The position numbers were made by a program, and so were the translations under genes. From CALZJC01 sp041574955 (GTDB lineage Bacteria; Acidobacteriota; Thermoanaerobaculia; Multivoradales; JAHEKO01), in contig JBFGNS010000188.1 in NCBI GenBank assembly GCA_041574955.1, positions 1 to 7,439 of the forward strand: a stretch of DNA of 7,439 nucleotides, written 5' to 3'. Positions 1 through 5,306 of this stretch are shown here, piece after piece. The notes beneath the pieces are model-generated. The model did not search any database, was not told where the DNA came from, and saw only the letters and a list, made by a program, of their open reading frames with translations. The number at the start of each line of letters is the position of its first letter. Position 1 is the stretch's first letter.

Positions 1-30
1 GCCGCCACCCGCCCGCCGCCCGCCGGCTCC

Positions 31-47
31 TGCCCGCGAGGGTGGGC
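31..47 (+). repeat. Copy 1 of a 17-base motif shared by two leaders
   Basis: The bases TGCCCGCGAGGGTGGGC recur at 3343-3359 with a single change (C to T at the seventh base). Both copies lie in non-coding DNA, about 95 bases (here) and 36 bases (second copy) before the first gene of a unit. The function is unknown. It could be a regulator site, part of a leader RNA or a chance GC-rich match. Only two copies are visible in this window. Confidence 0.45.
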
Positions 48-58
48 AATCGCCACCC
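40..58 (+). other. Hairpin in the leader of the first gene
   Basis: GGGTGG (40-45) and CCACCC (53-58) are perfect six-base complements around a seven-base spacer. The element overlaps the end of the shared 17-base motif. No run of T follows, so it does not look like a standard intrinsic terminator. It could end an upstream transcript, fold in the leader RNA or be a dyad binding site. I see no recognised riboswitch consensus in 1-141. Confidence 0.4.
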
Positions 59-141
59 GATCGACTCTGGCAATTCCGCCTGCCGCGGGGCGAGACTCGT
101 AGCGGATTTCGCTGGCGTTCCCCGGCGCCAAGGAGGCCGCC

Positions 142-1449
142 ATGGCCCAAAAGGACCGCAAGCGGCGCCAGCAGCGACCGGAGTCGCTGATGATGAGCTG
201 GGGCTACCGGCCCGAGCTGTCCGAGGGCGCCGTCAAGCCGCCGCTGTTCCAGACCTCGACCTTCGTCTTCCGCTCGGCGCAGGAGGGCAAGGAGTTCTTC
301 GAGTACGCCTACGGCCTGGCGCCGCGCGACCCGCGGCGGCCGATGGGGCTGATCTACAGCCGGCTGAACAACCCCGACCTCGAGATCCTCGAGGACCGCC
401 TCAACCTGTGGGACGAGGCCGAGGCGTCGGCGGTGTTCTCGTCGGGCATGGCGGCGATCGCCACCTCGTTCCTGGCGCTGGTGCCGCTCGGCGGCAGCGT
501 GGTGTTCACGCGGCCGGTCTACGGCGGCACCGACTATCTGCTGGAGCACGTCCTGCCCGATCTCGGGCTGGTCACCCGCGAGTTCCCGGCCGGCAGCGAC
601 CCGGCGGTGTTGGAGGAGCTGTGTCGCGGCTTGGCGGCGGCCGGCAGCCCGTGCCGCATGGTGTTCCTCGAGACCCCCGCCAACCCGACCCTGACCCTGA
701 CCGACATCGCCGGCGTGACCGAAGTGGCGCACCGCTTCGACGCCCTGTGCGCGGTCGACAACACGCTGCTCGGCCCGCTCTACCAGCAGCCGCTCGCCCA
801 CGGCGCCGACCTGGTGCTGTACTCGGCGACCAAGTACCTGGGCGGCCACAGCGACCTGGTGGCGGGCGTCGCCCTGGGGCGGGCCGAGCTGGTAGAGCGG
901 ATCAAGCTCTACCGCACCATCCTCGGCACCACCCTCGATCCGCACTCGGCCTGGCTGCTGCTGCGCTCGCTCGAGACCGCCAAGCTGCGGATCACCTGCT
1001 CGCGCAAGAACGCCGAGCGGGTGGCGCGCTGGCTGGACAGTCGGCCGGAGGTGGCGGCGGTGCACTTTCCCGGGCTGCTGCCGGACGCGGAGCAGCGGCG
1101 GATCTACGCGCGCCAGTGCAGCGGCCCCGGAGCGCTCATCTCGTTCGAGCTGGCCGGTGCCGGCGAGGCCGAGGCGTTCCGCTTCCTCGACGCGGTGAAG
1201 CTCGTCAAGCTGGCGGTCAGCCTGGGCGGCAACGAGTCGCTGATCGAGCACCCCGCCACCATGACCCACGCCGACGTGCCGCCCGACGAGCAGCGGCAGA
1301 TCGGCATCAGCCCGGCGATGGTGCGGCTGTCGGTCGGCATCGAGCATCCCGACGACCTGATCGCCGACCTGGAGCAGGCGCTGGCGGCGGTACGCCGCGG
1401 CGCGCCGAGCCCGGCGCCGGCGGGCAGCGGCAGCCGGAAGGAGGAGTGA
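142..1449 (+). CDS. PLP-dependent trans-sulfuration enzyme (cystathionine gamma-synthase/lyase-like)
   Basis: This 435-residue protein belongs to the Cys/Met-metabolism PLP family (fold type I), cytosolic and usually tetrameric. Visible landmarks are IYSRLNNP (71-78; Tyr72 and Arg74 contact the phosphate of the neighbour's cofactor), the phosphate loop SSGMAAI (100-106), Tyr127 that stacks on the ring, Asp206 in VDNT, and the Schiff-base lysine Lys231 in SATKYLGGHSD. SLGGNES (360-366) and Arg395 in MVRLSVG match the substrate carboxylate region. The family performs gamma-replacement or gamma-elimination on homoserine esters, cystathionine or methionine. The Tyr127 loop reads YGGT rather than the YGCT of classical methionine gamma-lyases, so synthase/lyase is favoured, but the substrate cannot be fixed. 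The ATG follows AAGGAGG (130-136) by five bases. A basic N-terminal tail (about 20 residues) and a Pro/Ala/Gly-rich C-terminal tail flank the fold. Its stop overlaps the next start (TGATG). Confidence 0.93.
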   Translation: MAQKDRKRRQQRPESLMMSWGYRPELSEGAVKPPLFQTSTFVFRSAQEGKEFFEYAYGLAPRDPRRPMGLIYSRLNNPDLEILEDRLNLWDEAEASAVFSSGMAAIATSFLALVPLGGSVVFTRPVYGGTDYLLEHVLPDLGLVTREFPAGSDPAVLEELCRGLAAAGSPCRMVFLETPANPTLTLTDIAGVTEVAHRFDALCAVDNTLLGPLYQQPLAHGADLVLYSATKYLGGHSDLVAGVALGRAELVERIKLYRTILGTTLDPHSAWLLLRSLETAKLRITCSRKNAERVARWLDSRPEVAAVHFPGLLPDAEQRRIYARQCSGPGALISFELAGAGEAEAFRFLDAVKLVKLAVSLGGNESLIEHPATMTHADVPPDEQRQIGISPAMVRLSVGIEHPDDLIADLEQALAAVRRGAPSPAPAGSGSRKEE

Positions 1450-2378
1450 TGGCGGAGCCGTTCCGAACCGTTCTGTGTCCCGTCGACTTCACCTCGCTGA
1501 GCGAGCGCACGGTGGTGGTGGCGGCCGAGCTGTGCCGCCGCATGAAGTCGCGGCTGGTGCTGCACCACAACCTCGGGCCGCGCCCTCCGGGCTACCTGTC
1601 GGTCAACTGGATGGTGGCCGAGGAGGACCGCGACAAGCACCAGCAGCACAGCGAAGAGGTGCCCGACAAGCTGCGCCGGCTGATGAAAGAAATCCCCGAG
1701 GGCGTCCCCTGCGAGGCCAAGCTGACCCACGGGCCGCTCGACGTGGCAGTGCTCGAGGTGGCGCGGCTGCTACCCGCCGATCTGCTGGTGATGGGCAGCC
1801 ACGGCTGGAGCAACGCCGAGCACCGCTCGTTGACCGAGGCGGTGATCCTCAAGGCGCCCTGCACGGTCTTCACCACCGGCGAGAGCTGCGATCCGGTGGC
1901 CTGGTTCTCACCGCGCGGCCAACGGCCCGAGCAGCTCAAAGTGCTGCTGCCGGTGGACTTCTCGAAGCGCACCCGGGCCCAGGTCGACTTCGGCTTCGCC
2001 ATGGGCCGCTGGATGCCCCACGAGCTGCACCTGCTGCACGTGGTGCCCGAGGACGCGCCCGAGGCGGTGCGCGAGGCCGCGCTGTCGCGCCTCGACGAGC
2101 TGGTCCCGGAGGACCTGCGCGAGCGGGTCGTGACCGACGTGCGGGCCGGCCGGCCGGCGCGGTGCATCGTCGAGGCGCAGCAAGACGAGACCGTTCTGTT
2201 CGTGCTGCTGGCGGCGCACCGGAAGGGGCCGCTGCGGCGGCTGCTGTTCGGCGCCACAACCCTCGAAGTGCTTCACCAAAGTACTAGCCCGGTCTGGTTC
2301 GTGCCGGAGAGCTGGCGCCCTGCTGCGGCGGTGGCCAGCAAGCAGGCGGCGGCGGGAGGTAGCGATGGATTGGCATGA
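1449..2378 (+). CDS. Tandem-domain universal stress protein (UspA family)
   Basis: The 309-residue product has two Usp domains, at about residues 5-143 and 158-292. Each opens with the family signature: FRTVLCPVDFTSLSERTV near residue 5 and LKVLLPVDFSKRTRAQV near residue 159. Domain 1 carries DLLVMGSHGWSNAEH, but the usual downstream GS of the G-x2-G-x9-G(S/T) nucleotide motif is replaced by TE. Domain 2 keeps a partial RRLLFGAT but has AAHR in place of GxHG. ATP binding is therefore uncertain in both. Usp proteins are cytosolic and respond to starvation, redox or other stress; the partner here is unknown. The start at 1449 is chosen because the Usp homology begins there, AAGGAGG (1438-1444) precedes it, and it overlaps the upstream stop by one base, implying translational coupling. 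The C-terminal tail of about 20 residues is Ala-rich. Confidence 0.92.
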   Translation: MAEPFRTVLCPVDFTSLSERTVVVAAELCRRMKSRLVLHHNLGPRPPGYLSVNWMVAEEDRDKHQQHSEEVPDKLRRLMKEIPEGVPCEAKLTHGPLDVAVLEVARLLPADLLVMGSHGWSNAEHRSLTEAVILKAPCTVFTTGESCDPVAWFSPRGQRPEQLKVLLPVDFSKRTRAQVDFGFAMGRWMPHELHLLHVVPEDAPEAVREAALSRLDELVPEDLRERVVTDVRAGRPARCIVEAQQDETVLFVLLAAHRKGPLRRLLFGATTLEVLHQSTSPVWFVPESWRPAAAVASKQAAAGGSDGLA

Positions 2379-2682
2379 GGCTCGCCAGGAGACCCTGGAC
2401 AAGTGGCAGCGGATTCGCAAGGGCATCGGCAACCGCGACGTGCTCGCGTTGATCACGGAGCTGAACGAGGCCTGCGCCGTGTGCGAACTGGCGCGTAGCG
2501 AGGCCACAGAGCCCGCGGAGCGCTGCAGCCACTGCATCGTGTTCGGCGATGCCGAGCGCTGTTCCGAGGCCCGCTGGCGGATCTGCGAAGCGCTGCTCGA
2601 CGACGAGCTCGACGAGGCGCGAGCCGCGGTCACCGGCGTGCTGGCGTGCATCGTGGCCGCTCGACCGCCGGAGAACGGTTGA
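2365..2682 (+). CDS. Small cysteine-rich protein of unknown function
   Basis: I do not recognise a named family for this 105-residue protein. It has seven cysteines: two CxxC pairs (37/40 and 54/57), plus Cys66, Cys74 and Cys95. His56 lies inside the second pair (CSHC). The rest looks helical, with an N-terminal amphipathic segment rich in Trp, Arg and Lys and an acidic helix around 75-90. There is no signal peptide or membrane segment, so it is probably cytosolic. The paired CxxC pattern suggests structural zinc, an Fe-S or other metal site, or a thiol redox switch; the sequence does not say which. GGAGGT (2355-2360) lies four bases before the ATG, a convincing ribosome site. The gene overlaps the end of the stress-protein gene by 14 bases and the next gene by four, so it is probably translated with both. 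Confidence 0.82.
   Translation: MDWHEARQETLDKWQRIRKGIGNRDVLALITELNEACAVCELARSEATEPAERCSHCIVFGDAERCSEARWRICEALLDDELDEARAAVTGVLACIVAARPPENG
2679..2681 (+). promoter_or_regulatory. TTG start overlapping the previous stop, with ribosome site
   Basis: TTG (2679-2681) and the upstream TGA (2680-2682) share two bases. GGAG at 2670-2673 is at normal spacing. This arrangement favours re-initiation by ribosomes leaving the Cys-rich gene, and it places the signal peptide's basic residue and hydrophobic core at the usual distance from the N terminus. Confidence 0.6.
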
Positions 2683-3272
2683 GACCAGCCGCGGAATGGT
2701 CCGCGGCCGTCGGCGCGGTTGGCCTATTGGCCGCCGTCGGGCTGCTGGCGGCGTCCCCGCCCCGTGGCGTGATCCGAGGCAACGCCGCGTGCGGCGAACG
2801 CTGCGGCGATTTCGTCATCTACGTCGAGCGGATGCCCGGTGTCTACGACGGCGCCGGCCGTGTGGTCGAGCTCGGCCAGCGCGACAAGCTCTTCGTCCCG
2901 CATGTTGTGCCGCTGCTCGCCGGCTCGACGCTGCGGATCGGCAACGACGACCCGTTCATGCACAACGTTCACGCCAGGAAGGGTGGCCACACCGCCTTCA
3001 ACGTCAACCTGATCTTCCAGTACCAGACGCTCGACCAGGTGGTGGTCGAGCCCGGCGTCTACCGCGTCAGTTGCGAGCCGCATCCGGAGATGTCCGCCGT
3101 TCTGGTTGCGCTCGAGAATCCGTTCTTCACCCAGCCGGACCAGCACGGCGAGTTCCGAATCGAGGGGCTGCCGCCGGGCACCTACACCCTCGTCGCCTAC
3201 GACGCCGAGCGCGACCGCAGCCGCCGGCGGCGGGTGGTGATGGCCGGCGGCGAGGCGCGCGTCGAGTTCTAG
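2679..3272 (+). CDS. Exported cupredoxin-like protein with carboxypeptidase-regulatory-like tail
   Basis: From the TTG at 2679 the product has 197 residues. A signal-peptide-like start (Arg2, then a hydrophobic stretch at about 8-25) predicts export. The middle (about 70-148) looks like a cupredoxin: FVPHV and LRIGNDDPFMHNVH (His95, possibly His98), then SCEPHPEMSA with Cys132, His135 and Met138 spaced C-x2-H-x2-M, as expected for a type 1 copper site. The end (about 155-180: GEFRIEGLPPGTYTLVAYD) matches the beta-sandwich carboxypeptidase-regulatory-like repeat often fused to such domains in proteins annotated 'methylamine utilization'. No amine dehydrogenase gene is nearby, so that name would mislead. 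A periplasmic or cell-surface electron-transfer or copper-binding role is inferred. GGAG (2670-2673) stands five bases before the TTG, and the start overlaps the previous stop. A GTG at 2646 in frame would add 11 residues and fits the signal peptide less well. Confidence 0.85.
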   Translation: MRPAAEWSAAVGAVGLLAAVGLLAASPPRGVIRGNAACGERCGDFVIYVERMPGVYDGAGRVVELGQRDKLFVPHVVPLLAGSTLRIGNDDPFMHNVHARKGGHTAFNVNLIFQYQTLDQVVVEPGVYRVSCEPHPEMSAVLVALENPFFTQPDQHGEFRIEGLPPGTYTLVAYDAERDRSRRRRVVMAGGEARVEF

Positions 3273-3342
3273 CGGCGCTGCCGGGCCGCGCCCTCCAGCC
3301 GCTGGGGCGGGCCGCGTCCCGGGCGGCTGCGACCCGCGGCAC

Positions 3343-3359
3343 TGCCCGTGAGGGTGGGC
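3343..3359 (+). repeat. Copy 2 of the 17-base shared leader motif
   Basis: TGCCCGTGAGGGTGGGC matches 31-47 at 16 of 17 bases. It ends 36 bases before the hypA start and 20 bases before the GATAAT box, about where an upstream promoter element or regulator site could sit. The CCACCC arm that makes copy 1 a hairpin is missing here, so primary sequence rather than the hairpin is what the two sites share. Confidence 0.45.
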
Positions 3360-3379
3360 GGTGTCGCGGGCGCCGGCGC

Positions 3380-3385
3380 GATAAT
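3380..3385 (+). promoter_or_regulatory. Candidate -10 box just upstream of hypA
   Basis: GATAAT matches the TATAAT consensus at five of six positions and is an AT island in very GC-rich DNA. It ends ten bases before the hypA GTG, so transcription would begin at or a few bases before the start codon, giving a leaderless or nearly leaderless message. I see no clear -35 hexamer at standard spacing. Confidence 0.35.
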
Positions 3386-3395
3386 CGCCCCCACG

Positions 3396-3743
3396 GTGCA
3401 CGAGTACTCCATCGTCCAGGCCCTCCTGGCGCGGGTGGAGGCGGAAGCCGCCGAGCGGCGCGCTACCGCGGTCCACCGTCTGCGGGTGCGGGTGGGCGAG
3501 CTGTCGGGGGTCGAGACGCCGCTGCTCGAGTCCGCCTACGAGCTGTTCCGCGAGCGGTCGATCTGCGCCCGGGCGGCGCTCGAGATCGTGCCCGAGGCGG
3601 CGCGCTGGTGCTGCTCGGACTGCCGTGCTGCGGTGCCGGCCGGCGGCATCCTGCGCTGCCCGCGCTGCGGCGCGCCGGCCCGCCTGGCGGCCGGCGACGA
3701 TATCGTCCTCGAACGGATCGAGATGGAGGTCCCCGATGTGTGA
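3396..3743 (+). CDS. hypA: Hydrogenase nickel-insertion protein HypA
   Basis: The 115-residue product has the normal HypA length and layout. The N terminus reads (M)HEYSIVQALL; His2, with the adjacent Glu3, is the known nickel-binding site and must lie directly after the initiator, which fixes GTG 3396 as the start. The zinc domain has two CxxC pairs, Cys73/Cys76 and Cys88/Cys91, with an additional Cys72. The C-terminal GDDIVLERIEMEV is typical of the family. HypA receives nickel from HypB and passes it to the large subunit of NiFe hydrogenases; some homologues also serve urease. No Shine-Dalgarno sequence precedes the GTG, so translation may start on a leaderless message. The ribosome site of hypB lies inside the end of this gene, and the two genes overlap by eight bases. 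Confidence 0.94.
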   Translation: MHEYSIVQALLARVEAEAAERRATAVHRLRVRVGELSGVETPLLESAYELFRERSICARAALEIVPEAARWCCSDCRAAVPAGGILRCPRCGAPARLAAGDDIVLERIEMEVPDV

Positions 3744-4479
3744 CACCTGTGGCTGTGGCGACCCCGAGCTGGTGCCGGTCGAGGTGCAGGAGAGCCTGCT
3801 GGCGGGCAACGACCGGGTGGCGGCCCACAACCGCGATCACTTCGCCGAGCACGGCACCCTGGCGATCAACCTGATGGGCTCGCCGGGCTCCGGCAAGACC
3901 GCGCTGCTCGAGGCCACCGCCCGGGCGCTCGGCGGCGGCCGGCGGCTGGCCGCGCTGTCGGGCGATCTGGCCACCGACCGCGACGCCGAGCGCCTGCGCC
4001 GCGCCGGCATCCCGTCGCGCTCGATCACTACCGGCTCGGCCTGCCACCTCGACGCCCGGCTGGTCCACGAGGCGCTCCACGAGCTGCCCTGGCACGACGC
4101 CCGCTGGCTGTTCATCGAGAACGTCGGCAACCTGGTCTGTCCGGCGATCTACGACCTCGGCCAGGCCGCCAACGTCGTTACCCTGGCGGTCACCGAGGGC
4201 GAGGACAAACCGCTCAAGTACCCGGTCATGTTCCGCAAGGCCGACCTGGTGGTGCTGACCAAGCTCGACCTGCTGCCGCACCTGCCCGACGTGCGGCTGG
4301 GGGCGATCGCCGACGCCCTGGCCCGCACCATGCCCCAGCCGCGGCTGATCCCGGTGTCGGCCACCTCCGGCGAGGGGATCGGCGAGTGGCTCGAGTGGCT
4401 CGAGGCGCTCGCCGGCGAGGCGGTAGAGGGCGCGGCGGCCGACGAGGCCGCGGCCGAGCCGATGGCGGCGGGCGGCTAG
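3736..4479 (+). CDS. hypB: Hydrogenase nickel-incorporation GTPase HypB
   Basis: This 247-residue GTPase powers nickel delivery during NiFe hydrogenase maturation, together with HypA. The N terminus has the high-affinity nickel motif CxxCGC (Cys2, Cys5, Cys7). The P-loop GSPGSGKT spans 48-55. The G-domain metal site is complete: Cys103-His104 in SACHLD and Cys135 in ENVGNLVCP. TKLD (175-178) is the guanine-specificity motif. The poly-histidine stretch found in some HypB proteins is absent; the downstream permease has a His-rich loop instead. The tail (about 226-247) is Ala/Glu-rich and looks disordered. The ATG at 3736 is chosen because the CxxCGC motif starts there and GGAGGT (3725-3730) precedes it by five bases. 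A 29-base gap separates it from the permease gene, so co-transcription is likely. Confidence 0.96.
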   Translation: MCDTCGCGDPELVPVEVQESLLAGNDRVAAHNRDHFAEHGTLAINLMGSPGSGKTALLEATARALGGGRRLAALSGDLATDRDAERLRRAGIPSRSITTGSACHLDARLVHEALHELPWHDARWLFIENVGNLVCPAIYDLGQAANVVTLAVTEGEDKPLKYPVMFRKADLVVLTKLDLLPHLPDVRLGAIADALARTMPQPRLIPVSATSGEGIGEWLEWLEALAGEAVEGAAADEAAAEPMAAGG

Positions 4480-4508
4480 CCGGAGCCGGGGAGCAGGCGG
4501 AGACCGAC

Positions 4509-5228
4509 GTGGAGCCCGAGCTCAGCCTGCTGCTGGCGACCGCCGCGGCGGTGGGCACCCTCCACGCCCTCGCCGGTCCCGACCACTACCTGCCGTTCAT
4601 CGCCCTCGCCAAGGCCCGGCGGTGGCCGCTGGGCAAGACCGTGCGGATCACCCTCGCCTGCGGCACCGGGCACGTGCTGGCGTCGCTTCTGGTCGGCGGC
4701 CTGGGCATCGCCCTGGGCTGGAGCCTGGGCGGCCTCGAGCGGCTCGAGGCGGTGCGCGGCGATCTGGCCGCCTGGGTGCTGCTGGGCTTCGGGCTGGCCT
4801 ACACCGCCTGGGGCGTCCGCCAGGCCCTCCGCGACCGTCCCCACAGCCACTGGCACGCCCACGCCGACGGCACTGTCCACGACCACGAGCACGTCCACCG
4901 TGCCGAGCACGCCCACCCGCACGCCGCGCCGCGCGACGGGGCCGGGCGGCGGCTGACGCCCTGGCTGCTGTTCGTGGTCCTGGTGCTCGGGCCCTGCGAG
5001 GCGCTGATCCCGCTGCTGATGGCGCCGGCGGCGCGTGGCTCCTGGTCCGGCGTCGCTCTGGTGGCTGGGGTCTTCGCCGTGGCGACCCTGGGAGCGATGC
5101 TGGCGGCGGTGGTCGCCGGCAGCCTGGGGCTGGCCCGCCTGGACTTCCAGCCCGCGGCGCGTCACGCTCACGCCCTGGCGGGCCTCACCATGGTGGCCTG
5201 CGGGGCGGCGATCTGGTTGGGGCTCTGA
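4509..5228 (+). CDS. Probable nickel permease with His-rich loop (NicO/UreH/TauE-like)
   Basis: The 239-residue product is an integral membrane protein with about six helices (near 4-22, 45-72, 86-104, 150-172, 178-203 and 219-238). Helix 1 holds GTLHALAGPDHYLPF, whose H-x4-PDH pattern is typical of NicO/UreH/HupE-like metal permeases. Helix 4 has GPCEALIPLLMAP, a motif of the related TauE/SafE-like and DsbD-like superfamily. The loop between helices 3 and 4 (112-138) contains eleven histidines, many alternating, which should bind Ni2+ or a similar cation. Position directly after hypAB makes nickel the best guess; direction of transport and specificity are inferred. The start is GTG 4509, six bases after GGAG (4499-4502). 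A longer in-frame ATG at 4386 would add 41 Arg/Gly-rich residues encoded inside hypB and is rejected. Confidence 0.85.
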   Translation: MEPELSLLLATAAAVGTLHALAGPDHYLPFIALAKARRWPLGKTVRITLACGTGHVLASLLVGGLGIALGWSLGGLERLEAVRGDLAAWVLLGFGLAYTAWGVRQALRDRPHSHWHAHADGTVHDHEHVHRAEHAHPHAAPRDGAGRRLTPWLLFVVLVLGPCEALIPLLMAPAARGSWSGVALVAGVFAVATLGAMLAAVVAGSLGLARLDFQPAARHAHALAGLTMVACGAAIWLGL

Positions 5229-5256
5229 CCCGGGCCTCGTCGCGGGCGCCGTCCAT

Positions 5257-5273
5257 CGGTCGAACTTCAACCG
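5257..5273. promoter_or_regulatory. Near-perfect palindrome upstream of the CoA-transferase gene (candidate operator)
   Basis: CGGTCGAA (5257-5264) and TTCAACCG (5266-5273) are inverted repeats around the single base C5265, matching at seven of eight positions. The centre lies 42 bases before the ATG at 5307, in a 78-base intergenic gap. Size and symmetry suit a dimeric regulator (for example TetR- or GntR-type), but no regulator gene is visible nearby. It is unlikely to be a terminator because an RNA loop of one base is sterically poor and no T run follows. Confidence 0.45.
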
Positions 5274-5306
5274 GTCAAGAGAGGAATCGCTGACATAAGC
5301 GGCGCG

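Larger units (their letters stand above)
3273..3395. other. Gene-free gap between the cupredoxin gene and hypA, with GC hairpins
   Basis: I see no coding sequence in these 123 bases. Two local folds are visible. In 3289-3309, CCAG/CTGG pairs around CCG and extends outward with small bulges. In 3311-3327, GCCGC pairs with GCGGC around seven bases. Neither is followed by a T run, so a factor-independent terminator is doubtful, though a GC-rich genome may use other signals. The second copy of the 17-base motif (3343-3359) and a -10-like box (3380-3385) lie nearer hypA. The gap probably separates two transcription units. Confidence 0.45.

Noticed and set aside
1..102. C-terminal end of an upstream gene in frame 1, ending at TAG 100-102
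   Set aside because: The 33 residues have no recognisable sequence and the window begins too close to judge; the shared motif and hairpin argue for non-coding DNA.
1..141. SAM or other riboswitch before the sulfur-metabolism gene
   Set aside because: I looked for SAM-I, SAM-II, SAH and cobalamin core patterns and saw none; only the shared motif and a simple hairpin are present.
42..1448. In-frame 469-residue upstream extension of the universal stress protein
   Set aside because: It overlaps the PLP-enzyme gene completely, is Arg/Pro/Gly/Ala-rich with no family motifs, and the Usp fold begins exactly at 1449 after a good ribosome site.
3289..3327. Intrinsic terminator after the cupredoxin gene
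   Set aside because: The hairpins are bulged or short, no T run follows, and similar folds arise easily in DNA this GC-rich.
2724..3830. 368-residue open frame on the - strand
   Set aside because: Antisense to the cupredoxin gene and hypA; low-complexity, no domain, and no ribosome site noticed.
2549..3874. 441-residue open frame on the + strand
   Set aside because: Arg/Gly/Ala-rich shadow frame crossing four real genes and an intergenic gap; no motifs.
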